Assembly (NCBI GenBank): GCA_018697195.1 | Contig: CM031864.1 | Span: 20,301,208 to 20,365,207 of the forward strand | Reading direction: 5' to 3' | Source: Certhia americana | Lineage: Eukaryota > Chordata > Aves > Passeriformes > Certhiidae | Length of the DNA stretch: 64,000 nucleotides | Shown: piece by piece, positions 44,747 to 56,433 of the stretch | Layout of the letters: the number at the start of each line of letters is the position of its first letter | How positions within the stretch are numbered: position 1 is the first letter of the stretch | Notes under the pieces: model-generated | Told to the model about the DNA's origin: nothing | What the model saw: the letters and a program-made list of their open reading frames with translations, nothing else | Database searches by the model: none | Made by a program: the position numbers and the translations under genes

Positions 44747-45189
44747 CCTGATGCCGGGGCTGCCTCTCCGCGCCGCTCCTCTCGGTCATTCACTCCGCTC
44801 CCGCCGCAGCGACCGCGCCGGCAGCCGCGCTCTCCGCCCGCCCGCCGGAGCCCGAGTGGAGGCGGCAGCGGCAGCCGCCCGGGGGACGCTCATTCCGCGG
44901 GCAGCCTCGGCGCGGGGAGGGCGGGCGATGGACGGCGCTGCCCGAGCTGGCGGAGCGGCTCCGCGGCCCCGTCCCACCCCGCCCCTCCCCTCCCCCCGGC
45001 CAGCCCACCACAAAACTTTGGGCCCGGGAGGCGGCGGAGCCAGCGCGGCTGGACGGGCGCGGGAGCGGGCGGCGGATGTGACATCAGCACCGGCGGGGGG
45101 CGCGCGGGCGGTGCGGGGGCTGCGGGCAGCGGGCTGAGGGGGGGCGCGGCCGGGCCGCTGGGGGGCGCGGTACCCCTGTGAGGGGCGGC

Positions 45190-45672
45190 CCCACAGACCC
45201 CGCACCGGACCGGGGGTTATCGGCCGATCCCGCACCCGGCCGGGGGGTTATCCCCTTATCCCGCACCCGGCCGGGGGTTATCCCCCGATCCCGCACCCGG
45301 CCCGGGGGTTATCAGCCAATCCCGCACCCGGCCGGGGGTTATCCCCTGATCCCATACCCGGCCCGGGGTTATCCCCTGATCCCACACCCGGCCCGGGGTT
45401 ATCCCCTGATCCCACACCCGGGCCGGGGGTTATCCCCTGATCCCGCACCCAGCCGGGGGTTATCCCCTGNNNNNNNNNNGCCGGGGGTTATCCCCTGATC
45501 CTACACCGGCCCGGGGGTTATCCCCTTATCTCACACCGGACCGGGGGTTATCCCCTGATCCCACACCCGGCCGGGGGTTATCCCCTGATCCCGCACCGGC
45601 CCGGGGGTTATCCCCTGATCCCATACCCGGCCCGGGGGTTATCCCCTGATCCCACACCCGGCCCGGGGTATT
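45190..45672. repeat. ~30-bp GC-rich minisatellite, about 15 copies
   Basis: Tandem array in which each unit is GGGGGTTATCCCCTG followed by ATCCCGCACCCGGCC, with small variants (CCCTT, CCGAT, CATACCC, CACACCC, CACCGGACC). Units are 29-31 bp. Each unit contains GGGG-TTAT-CCCC, and each unit junction contains CCCGGCCGGG or close variants, so both strands can fold into short GC hairpins. The left-most units are the most diverged and the central ones the most alike, as expected for an active array. It ends at the sequence GGGGTATTGCCCCGG. It lies about 440-930 bp upstream of the distal OLFM3 ATG. A 30-bp period keeps frames open, so the long open frames here should not be taken as genes. Confidence 0.95.
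45470..45479. other. Assembly gap of 10 N inside the minisatellite
   Basis: Ten consecutive N bases interrupt a repeat unit after GGGGGTTATCCCCTG and resume at GCCGGGGG. A normal unit would have about 12 bases here, so either one unit is masked or the gap is a nominal placeholder for an unknown number of collapsed copies. Confidence 0.98.
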
Positions 45673-45760
45673 GCCCCGGCAGTTACGGCCCCGGAGGCCC
45701 GCTCCTCTGTGTAGCTCAGCTGTAGGCAAGGAGGAGCCGCTCTCCCGAAGGGAGCGCCTG

Positions 45761-48700
45761 GCACCATGGCAAGGGTGGGTTGAGAGGGTGAGCTGTGGGG
45801 AGAGGCTTTTCCTCAGGAGAATCCCTCCCGCACCTCCCTCTAGAAAGTTAAGTCAGGGCTAGACTGAGCTCTGGCGAGGGTAAAGTTACCTATGCTTTCC
45901 AGCTGGCCCATGGGCAGCAAGGGACCATCGCGTCTCCTTGGTTTGGCCTGTGAGCTGGGATGGCAAAGCCTAGGCAGGTGGAGGCTGAGAGGAACCCTTG
46001 TCAGTCTTCCCAAGGGCAAGCAGCAGTTTCCTTTTCCTTACATCAGCCAGCATCTTTGCACTCAAGGCAGCACTGCTTTGCCAGCTGGGGCTCCTGCTTG
46101 GCTGCTCTTGGCAGTACGGGTCAGTTTCCTGGGATTTGGCTTCCTCGGATGCCCATCCAGCACAGTGGGGCATGGCCCAAGGGTAAATAACAGCACTATC
46201 CTGCTAACATGGGCAAAGTGTTTTAATGGTTCAATTATTTTCCCTTAGAAGTGTCAAACTCAAGATCTATGGTCAGGGTAATCTTACTTATTTCACAGTC
46301 AAGATTATTAGAAATACTATTTTCAACTTTGCATGGTAAAAAATGTATTTGCTTTATAGTTGGCAATATTTTGGTCTTAACTAGATTCTCTGTGGGGGTT
46401 CACTGTGTCCTTTTTCAGCATCCAGCACAGAAAGGCCAACACTGTTGTGCCTTTTTTTTAGTTGCTATACAATCTTAACTAAAGGAAAAGTGGGCTAAAA
46501 ATATCCTTAAAAAAGCAAAACTTAAGTGTTAAAATACCTAACTCTAGACAAAACAAAACCCCAAGTTTGGGAGGGTGTTAGGGTAAGTGTGAACAGAACA
46601 TGGTTTTGTAACTGTCTCCAAGTCTACAAGATTGGTGGTGTTTGCCTTCAGGAACTGCTGGAAGACAAATGGAGCTTTGTGCTTACAGGCTATCTGAAAA
46701 GATTGCATATCCTTGGCATAGTGTTCCCAGATCAAAAAATGCTGACTATTCCTGTGATTTCCAGTGTTTTATTACATTTTGGAATTGCTTCTAGGATTAC
46801 AATAACTAGATTTTGTTTTATGAGTGAATTAAAATTTATGTTTTATGCTAAGATGCCTTAGACACCCCCTTTTCAGTATCTTTAACAGAGATACAGTCTT
46901 TCATTTCCTTGCAAGGTAGGTCTGCAAATTATGTTTCCTTTTGGCATGTAAAGGAAATTATGAATGAGGTTTCATTGACATTCCAGGGTCAACAATGGAA
47001 AGAGACTCCCCTCTGATACAGCTGCTTTTGAATTACCTTCTACCAGGAAAATATAAAAGATACAGAAAGGAGATTAGTTAATTTTTTTTACCCTCCTGTA
47101 GAAAGTATGTAAAAGCCTTATTTTGTATTAAATAGCACTAAAAAAATATAAAAGGGGACAGCCACATATATTCATATGTGAATTCAGTATAAAGTAATGG
47201 TACCAATGTACTGAAAGGCTCAGGCTGTCCAAAGGACAAAGTGAATGGTGCTTTCAGCAGAAACAATTTCATACAAAAAAAAGAATGTAGATTCAAAGCC
47301 ACAAAGGCAAGATTGAAGGTATTTAAATCTTTTCTAGAGCACCTCAGTGACTAGTTCTCTAATTTTCCCTAGTTTTAATTTCCCCATGCTTTTCTTCTCT
47401 TCTTTTTTTCTCAGTCTATCATAGATAAAGTTGGCAAAGCATTTGAACTATTAAATTAATCAGAGAATGCAAACTGTTTAAGGAGCTTTAGTGATGCTGC
47501 TTGGAATCTGTCTTTGAAATCAGTAAAATATCGAGGAGTAAAGTTAAAAAATAAAACTTGTGATTCCCCTAAAAATATAAGCCTTAAGAACTCCTGAACT
47601 TTTCAGATACTTTTATGTGTTACAAACTAAAAATGTATTTGATATATGGAAAGGTATCAAAACATATTTTAAAAGGATAGCATAAAATGATTCAATTCTT
47701 TTCTGCATGACTTTAATAATCCATTTGGAAAAAAATGAAGAGATGTAATAGGCTTATTCTTCCCCCCTTTAGCAACCTGACAATTTTTTTTGCCAGAAAA
47801 TCTGTCTGAAGAGTGTTGAGAATCATTAGCAATTAGTACCTGAAATAATTCTGTTTGTTAAAGTTTATCTGAAAAATTAAACAAAATCCAAGTTCTCATG
47901 AGAAGTTTTTATTTCTGCCATGTGCCCTGAAGTGGCAAGGGAATACCTGATTGTGCAGATCTCTCTCTAGTCAAGCTTTTAATCATCCTCAAAAACCTAT
48001 GAAGTTCTATGTGGATGACATTTCTTCATGAGGTCTTTGTATGGAGACTGACTGCTGCAGTCAGTGTGAAATACGCGATTGTGAGAGAAAAGCAACAATA
48101 CCAAAAGCTTTTCCTGCAGGCATCAAGGGACAGAGGATGAGCAGAATGGAGGCACGCTGTGAATACAGCTTGTCTAGATGGGGAAGGATGTTCTCAGTGC
48201 GTGCCTAAAGTTATAACAACTTTCCTTTACACCATATTGCAAGATGTATTGCTGGCACTTGGAGTAAGGCAGAGACTTCTTCACTTGGGTGCACGGAAAG
48301 CAAAGTTGATAAATTGGCTGTAGGTAGCAAATTATACATAAATAAGTTTGAAATTCTGCAATCTGAGTTTGGCAGCTCGAAATTAGTGATGGGAGTTATG
48401 AAAAAGGATACTGTACATGTGCATCTGTGCAAAGGCAATCTTTGTAGCAGGCAACATCTGAAAACTTTTGAATTGCAGTGCTAACATATTTTTTTCTAAA
48501 CAGGAAATTTCTTCATTAAATTGGTCCTATACTTAATATTTCATGGCTGTTGAATTTTCTAAGTTAAGAAGGTGGTCTGGATTTTGAATTTTAGGCTTTC
48601 TCCTGATTGTGAGAATGAAAAGTTTAGGGAATTGGAAAGAAGGGTTGAATATTGACCCTTTTGACATTAACTGCTCTGAAATGTCCTTGAAGATGATAAA

Positions 48701-51700
48701 TTTGTTTTTCACTACATAAAAGATTTTGATGTCTCAAGGAAGTTAAAGAGAGAGAAAAAGGTACAAAAAAAAAGGCTATTGATGGTACAGAAGCAAAACT
48801 TTTTGATACATTGTATCAAATGTATTTGTTTACATTTGTAAAGAACGTGATAGAAACAGAGCATATGAAGTTTTTTAAAAATCATATTATTATAAAACAT
48901 TAGTAAAAAATTAGTTTAATTTAGCTAGTGAAGAGTACATAGATGTTAAATAAAATATAAAAATATTGCACATATGGGACAAATTTACAGTGGGACTACT
49001 TTAAATGATTAAATTTGCTAATATTTGGATAGTTTTTACCATCAGATTGAAGTACAATTTGTTATTCTCAATCATACTAGCAGAGTAATTTTTTGAATCT
49101 GTCAATACTATGACTTTGCTTTTTAACCCACCTCAGTATTAGTTAAAATAACAAAATGAGGCTTTAGAAGCATTTTTGTCACTGTAACTGTCCTACTGAT
49201 GATTGTTTTTCTAAACAGAGAACTTTTTCAAGTCCTATATTACCCGATTTTTTTTTTTTTTGTACATTATCAGAATTAAAAGATGACTAGATAATTATTG
49301 AAAATAAATTTAGGAGTTGTTGTTTTTCCTACTCCTTGCCTTCTAGAAGTGAATCTTTCAAAAGAATTTTTGTTACTCAGAGTTGTTTTAGGAACTTTTC
49401 TGTGAACATCACCTTTCTTTGTATATCTCTGTAAGAGTGCACTGCAGATAGTTCAAATCCAAGTTTCTGCAGAAGTGCAGTGCTGTTATTTCCTGGTGAG
49501 CTCGTGCTGCTGATGCCAGTGTGAGGTGTGCTGTGATGTGAGGAGCTGTGAGTTAGCACCAACATTACTGCCTCCCTCAACAAACACGAAGGACCTGAGA
49601 GATGGACAGAAATATTTAGGTACTGGGTGATGTGGACAGGCTTAACAGAGAACCAGTGAGTCAGGCACCTCTTTAACTCTTTGTTGAAAGCTAATCCGTA
49701 TCTAGAATTTACTTTTGTCAAAGTTTGACCTTAATTTTCATTGGAGAAGAAATGGCCTTAGTAAAGTATTCCCACGTATTTACAGTTCATATGAAATACA
49801 AGAGATTCAACTTTGTGGAAGTTTAAATTATGTATAAAGCTAAGGTCAATATTTTTAAACATTTCTGTGATTTAACTTGCCTCATTTTTCTTTCAGATAC
49901 CATGCTTATTTATTTACTTTGAAATTCAGGACTTCATCAATGCATCAAAAACAAATCTATAAAATAAATCATTTTTCTGGACTCTTAGGAGTTAACATAA
50001 TCTTTAGAGTACAATATAGCTATAGGATATTCGATTTATTGTTCAGTTATATTTGAATTGCTATGAATAGAAATGAGAAAATGTAATTAAAGATTTCATC
50101 AGTGTGAAATGTAGGGAGGGCCTTCTTTGTAAAAGTGACAGCATCTGTAAAAAAAGTTTCTTTACCAAAAATGCTTTTCCTAGAAGATTATAGAGCTCTG
50201 CGCACAAGTGTTCTGGCATTTTCTCCTTCCAGTATGGAGAAATACTTTACAACATATCCCATCAGAATAGCCTTTAATTGTATTGTTGGTTATGTGTGAC
50301 TTTTATAATTTTAAATATTGTAAAATTTAAGGATTAAGATTCTCTTCTACAAGGTCACAAAAAAAGTATAATCCCATAGAATAAGTGAAACTTGGAGAAT
50401 TAAGATTAAAATACTTTTAATGTCAGAATAGAGTGCATGTAGAAAAATCTAGAAGTTGTTTGATAAAATTTGGGTTGTCTGACTCAATATGAGTAGGAAT
50501 AATATGATTTTTAAATGCTAGAATAATCACTTGGTAATATTTAAAATTGACTATTATTTCTAAAAGTATGTAATTTTTAGCCTGTCAAGTCACAATTAAA
50601 GTTGGGCTAAATACCTGATTAAATCTCCCTCTCAGTCTCAGGAATCTGTAGAATATATAATATTCAATACCTCTTCTAATTTATGTATTTTTAATGTACT
50701 TTGCAAATACAACTGCAGAAGTATCAAAGAGCAGTATTTTATATGATGACACATGTATGAATTAATTTTGGTATATTCTCTAAATATTTATATGCAGGCA
50801 AAACTATTTGTTTTATAGAATTTATGGAGACTGACTCATAGCATTTATATGAATATTTATTGACCAAAATGTCGTAGTAAAGAGGCTGCTTGCAATATTC
50901 TGGTGAAGCAACAGGAAGTTTGTGGGGATTGAAAGTCCAGGGTATCCTCAACTACTGGTCATTGGAGAGTTCCCGAGACTCATCATCTTGCAGGACTGGG
51001 TCTCAAATTAATAAAATAGTAAGGAATCACTACTAAAAGTTCAGTTGCAATGCCAGCCTTTGTCATCGTCACTTAAGGGTGCATTAAGGGAAAGATCAGG
51101 TCATGATTACAAATGATGGTGCAAAGATTCTGATGGACTTTGTGTTCTGTTTTATTTTAAGGTTTTGAATTAACTATCATACCTGGTATTTTTCCCCAAA
51201 TGAAGAAGGAGTGTATGTAGTATCTCTTTCTTGGGTGCAGAAATTTCTACTGGAATGGAGAAAGAAAATTTGCATAAGAACTTGTCACAAAGACAAATGG
51301 GTTTAAGAGGTGGGTGTTTTCTGTAATACAGTAGTTCACTGCTTTGATTTTTAGTAAGTTTCAGTTTTTAAAAGAACCTACCCAGTGTGGTGCTATTTTT
51401 TACTTAACTGTGGTACTGTCACAGTATTCATGATTCTGTCCCATATAGCCAAGGGCCTATAGCTGATGACATAAACTCAGGCACTTAGGGTACATTTTGT
51501 AAGTTGACACATATTTGATATTTTAATTCCAGGTAGATGTTAAAATATAATTTGAAAGAAAAAAGTAACTTTTCAAGATGATGCTTACTGGAGTCCCTTG
51601 GGTGCTTCTTTAGGATCAGTTTTTGAACACTGATGTGGGTGCAGTGGAAGGAGCCTATCAGTGTGCTCCCTGAGTTCAGTTTAAGTAGGTAGGCAGATTT

Positions 51701-52394
51701 TTAGGAGGTGACTGTAAGGAAGAGAAATACTTTAGAAAGGTGGCTCCATCCACTCAAAGAAGTGTGGTAAGATAATGAAGAGTTGTGCTGGCTGGGCTGA
51801 ACAGCTCAGTTACTTCTGCATTCCACCATGTTCAGTGTCATTTGGTTTTGATTTTCTCACTTCAGAATCAGATTTAGGAGTCTATAACTTGCATGTGGGA
51901 CATATTATCCATTTTTTTTCCAGTTCCATTTGCCCAGTGTTACCCCAAATGCTTGAGAGCTGGCTCTTAAATTGTTTTGATTTTCCTCCTATCCTGTTGC
52001 ACAGCAGCCACAGGGGAATGGATATGATGATTCCATTCTTTCCAGTTCCACTCATAGCTCTGGCTATGATACTTGGTCAAGGTAAACACAGGATCTCTTC
52101 TTTAGAGAAGAAAGTTTATAAAGATTTTATTCAATTTTCTGTAAGATATAAAAGGCATTTGTAAATTATAGAGGGAATAATTGGATTAAATAATCTGTAA
52201 AAAATAATTATAATAAAGCTGTGCTTTGGAGCAAAATGTCATATTTTTTCCCTCAGACTGTGGTTTCCATTCCAGTAATTTTGTTATCTTTTATAAAGCT
52301 GTCCCTCATTTATAATTAATGTGTCTAAAAAGTGAATCATATCTACAATACTTAATATTCAGGAAGCATAAAAGCTATAAATACCTCACATTTT
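45761..52394. other. Intergenic DNA upstream of OLFM3, first part
   Basis: Beyond the CpG island the sequence returns to AT-rich. Open frames up to about 118 codons (45892-46248) are not recognisable as proteins. There is a T13 run near 49248 and a short hairpin at 48047-48065 (ACTGACTG / CAGTCAGT). No RNA gene or mobile element recognised. Confidence 0.7.
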
Positions 52395-52612
52395 AAGACT
52401 TAAGGAAACTCTTTTTCACTATTAAGCTAAGCAGTGAAACAGGTTGCCCAGCAAGGGCATCTGCATCCTTGGAGGTTTCCTAGACCAGACTGAATAAAAC
52501 TTTCAGTAACTTTGAAGTCTGACTTCACAGCTGACTCTGCTTTGAGCAGCACTTTGAGCTGGGCACCTCCTGAGGTCTCCTCCAGCCTGAATTATCCTGT
52601 AACACTGTGAGT
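52395..52612 (+). mobile_element. CR1 LINE fragment, 3' end, plus orientation
   Basis: Recognisable CR1 3' segment: GCAGTGAAACAGGTTGCCCA, ATCCTTGGAGGTTTCC, AGACCAGACTGAATAAAAC, TCTGACTTCACAGCTGACTC, TGCTTTGAGCAG, ACCTCCTGAGGTCTCCTCCA and CCTGAATTATCCTGT. About 220 bp, 5'-truncated, in the intergenic region upstream of OLFM3. The divergence from the tail consensus and the internal deletions suggest an old insertion. Confidence 0.85.
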
Positions 52613-52759
52613 GGTGATGATCTACACAACTGGCTTGTCTCTTCTGCTGTGAGCAGGACTTGGAGTCAGCCACTTATCTTATTCCTCAGCATATCTGAGA
52701 GGGTATAAGTGCTGCATTTCCCATCAGTATGGATTTTTGGACCAATATGGTGTATATTA

Positions 52760-52828
52760 GATAGTTTTATATGTATGTTTATATATTTATATATATTTAT
52801 ATTTATATATAATATATTTATAAATTGC
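52760..52828. repeat. TA-rich microsatellite
   Basis: Interrupted (TATATT)n and (TA)n tract in which TTTATATAT-like words recur. It lies just after the CR1 fragment and is a low-complexity sequence. Confidence 0.8.
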
Positions 52829-55800
52829 GATGTAGACTACTTTGATGTGAATTTTAATTGCAGGAACAGTACTAAACAAGTTGAAAATGTGTGTGTATTT
52901 GAAATGCCTCTGCTTTTTTTTCAGAAGGTAGTTGTAGTCTTTGTATGAGTGGTGTCAAACTCTCATAATTAATTATTTTTAAAAGTTTCTTCTCTGTGCT
53001 GGTCCCTGACCATTGATTTACAGGAACTTCAGCTTAAAATTAATACCACTTTTTTTTTGTCCCAAGCTAGAAGAGAGTGTTTTAAATCAGCGTAATACTG
53101 AGGGTGAACAATGAGGTACCTAAATTGTGAAATTAATTTCTCACATCTGCACTGCATGAGTGTTCATATAAATCTAATGATCTTTTTGAATATAACCTAG
53201 CTTCAGCTGTTAAGCAGTGGACTCAACCCTAAAGTTTTAATGAATTTTCTGAGATATTCTCCTTTTTAGTTTTAAACCCATGGATGAAAAAAACCCATGA
53301 GATACTACCAATTCTTTTACAGAACATGAAGAATCATTATTTGACTTTGGAATGAGGAATTTGATAACATACTTCTTGGAAAGCAGCACAGCTTTTCTTT
53401 CAGATAGAGTAGTACAAATCCCTTGTTGTCATATTCAGTAGATGGCAGCATGCATGTTAACTGGCTGGGATTCTGCTCAAATCTTTTAGCTGCCATGCCA
53501 TATTGATGAGCAAATAATTAATTGGTGAGTGTCTTTAAGGTCAATCACAGTGGAAGCTTTCAGTGTGTTAATATAAAATATCATATTTACCCTGAGGGTG
53601 CACTGTCACAGCAGGTAGAAATTAATTGTGGAATTAGATAATTTTCTTCCTAGAGTACAACTGTGTTAAAAGAAAGAAAATGTACAAAACCATTCGAGTA
53701 CAATTCAGAAGCCCAGTGTTTCAAACATTAAAACACAAATTTGGCATTTCCACAAATGCATATCTGAGTGGCACCAGGATCAGGGCCTGGATTAGGCCAT
53801 GAAAGGTCATCCAAAAAGAAAGAAAAAGGAAAAAAAAAAGGGCACGACCAAGCAAATGCTTGTCTGTGATTATTTAATGGCAATACTCATGTCATTTGAA
53901 TTTGGCCAGTTCTGCTTTATAATAGTAGATCAGGTGTGGAGTAGATGACATCTTATGAAACTCTGAATATAGATAATGAAGGCATATAATAACTATGTAA
54001 AACAAATTGCCATATTAGGTAGAAAAAACCCCTTGTTTTTTCCAATCTACATGGTGTTTTTCATTGTACTCTTCTTGTCAGACTTGCAGAAACAGGAATA
54101 GTGGGATACTTGAGACAAAAATCTAAAAATCTGTCTGAATTTTTCAGCTATGTTGAATTTTGTCCAGAGCTCTTAAGGTAAACTCTTCTATGTGAAAAAT
54201 GCTATAGACTTTGACTATTGCTGAATGTTGTAAATATTCCTTTTAGCTATTCAAGAAATATTTCTTCTGTTTGTGTGTTTGTAGAAACTGAATTTTAAGG
54301 TCTGTTGATGGTGTTTGTGTAGATATGAAGAGAAATCAATATACCAGTATCTTCCATTTATTTAAGAAAGGTTAGTGAAATATTGGAATCATCTAACATG
54401 GGGGGATCATTGTATTGAAAAATACAAATCAATCACACAGACTATTATTAATTCATGAGTGCACATTTCTGGTTTATACCAAGTCCTGCATACCTCACAA
54501 GAAATCTAGTAACTAAAATTCGTTCAGAAGACTGTGAAAATTTCCCAATGAGTAGGTATTTTTATCTAGTTACAGATAATTGGCAATAAAGGAACATGCC
54601 ATTTTTGCTCACTGATTTAACGAAAAAATGATTCATTACAATTTACGTTCTCTCTGAAGCAGTGTAAGCTCCTGATCCTGAAGAGATTTATATGCATAGT
54701 TATAATCATAGATAAAGTTGGTAGGGACATCAGCTAGTGAAGTTATTAAGAATGTTGCCTGTCTGTATTTCCATCACTGTGAAGTGGTTGCATTTATTAC
54801 AGTTCAGATGAAATGTGTTTGTTAATCTTTGTAAAAATAGGATCTTCATTTAATTTGGTTTGTTGGGAATTTTTTTCTTCCCCAACTCTTAGAACTAAGT
54901 TCTAAACTAACCCTTTCTGGTCGCAGATTTTTGTGTTAATTATAGATGCAGAATTCTGAAGCTTTTTTGATGTCTTATTAAAATTTTACATGAAGATATA
55001 GGGATGTGAATAACTTTTAGCTAGGTTTCCAGTAGAACCATAAAGAAATCACATCATGTTTCCAGCCTGTGTTTTATATTATAGAGGCTCCCCTTCTACT
55101 CCCATCCTTTGAAAATTTAATTCTTGTGATATAGGACATAATAGGTTAGGAATTATAGGAAATAATAGGAAATCAATTATTTCCCAACTAATTGATTTCT
55201 GCAGTTAATATGGGGTATGAGTCAGGTGGACCTTCTGTAAAAGTCAAGAACAGACTATTATAATATATTTGACAGAATTTAGGGAATGAACTGCATAAAT
55301 CAGTGTTCCTATCTTTGTTCAAGTGTATTAATTTCTCAACTGATTAAAGAAGACTGGAGAGAAAGATGAGCTTTATTCACATAATAACATCTATTTTTCT
55401 TTTGTTTACATTGAAAGGCAAATATTCACTTTCTCATGTTTGATCTTGTTACAAAATAAATGCCTATATAAAATCACAGCTCAGAATACTAATGTAACAT
55501 TGAATGAATGAGGTGAAGAAAGATAAATAATTAGTCTAGGAAGTCCTTAAAATTTTTTTTTTGCAGACAGTCTGTGAACATTAGTTTTGATTAATTTATT
55601 CAGCCAAGAAAACCAACAGTTTGGACAACTGTAAGCTTTCAGTTTGATTCCTTTATAGCTGTCACTCTGCTGTGCTGAGTTCCTGCAATCAAATTAGGAG
55701 TTATTGGCACTGTTAGGGCACTATTGAATAGTTTACATAAAAATCCATTGTGGAATTTCTGTTTCCCTTGTAGAAATGGTCAAAATTGTCAAAATTATTG

Positions 55801-56414
55801 TAGTCAGTTTTTGTGTGTGGACTTTCACACTTTAATGCAGTTAAGCATATTATGAAAAAGAAGGAAAATTTCTGAGTGGGTTAAACTGCAAGGCGAACCA
55901 GGAAGAGAATAGGAAGAGCTTGTAAATTATTAATGACTTCTAAATTCTCTATGTTATTATGAATTAGTTATTTGGAAAGTTACTGAAGCCCTTACTGCCT
56001 TAATAAAATATTTTCTATGGGCATCTGTTGGTTTAATTTAATAACTGGATGCTAGAAATCACAAAGAAGGCACACAGTGGCTCCAGACAAACTTCTGACA
56101 GAGGCTGAGACCTCATCATCAAACCCCTGCATCATTTACTTGAGAAGATTGTTTCCTTCTGCCAAGGCATAGGATTTCTTTGCTAAGGTATGAGGCTTAA
56201 TTAAGTTCAAAAGAACATTAAATACTTGAAAATAATTGTCCAAAAGAGGAAAAAAAAAAAGTGATGCTTTTTGGAGGACTGTTTGAACAGTAACAGACTG
56301 GCAAGGTGTAAACTGTGTTATGAAGTGTTTGTGCTGACTAGCTCAGTTTTTTTGATCCTGTTTCCTCCAGGAGAGGAAAGCAAACATTTTGTTCACTCCA
56401 TCCTTCACATTCCC

Positions 56415-56433
56415 TTTTTTTTTTTTTTTTTTT
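56415..56433. repeat. Poly(T) run, T19
   Basis: Nineteen T in a row in intergenic DNA, without a recognisable flanking retroelement. Confidence 0.95.

Larger units (their letters stand above)
44480..45760 (-). promoter_or_regulatory. OLFM3: CpG-island promoter of OLFM3
   Basis: About 1.3 kb of very GC-rich, CpG-dense sequence in an otherwise AT-rich window, surrounding the distal first exon. Upstream of the ATG on the minus strand it contains GC/Sp1 boxes (for example CCCCGCCCC on the plus strand at 44977-44985) and a CRE/ATF-like TGACATCA at 45079-45086. There is no obvious TATA box near the exon. The upstream half, from about 45190, is a minisatellite rather than unique sequence. The transcription start site cannot be fixed by eye and is probably within 300 bp upstream of 44746. 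Confidence 0.8.

Noticed and set aside
44111..45181. Very long open frames on both strands (up to 356 codons) over the CpG island
   Set aside because: They run through the (CCCTG)n array, which gives the same peptide repeat in every frame and rarely contains stops, and through GC-rich promoter DNA where stops are rare. Only the short signal-peptide exon at 44678-44746 is supported.
45178..45729. Open frames with a ten-residue repeating peptide in the minisatellite
   Set aside because: The 30-bp period is a multiple of three, so the array stays open and translates as a repeat. There is no start context, domain or splice structure, and the frame crosses the N gap.
45892..46248. 118-codon plus-strand open frame next to the CpG island
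   Set aside because: Considered as a divergent gene, but three overlapping frames are open here, none with recognisable content, and there is no clear splice pattern.
51775..52164. 129-codon plus-strand open frame upstream of the CR1 fragment
   Set aside because: No resemblance to the CR1 reverse transcriptase or any other recognised protein; no supporting signals.
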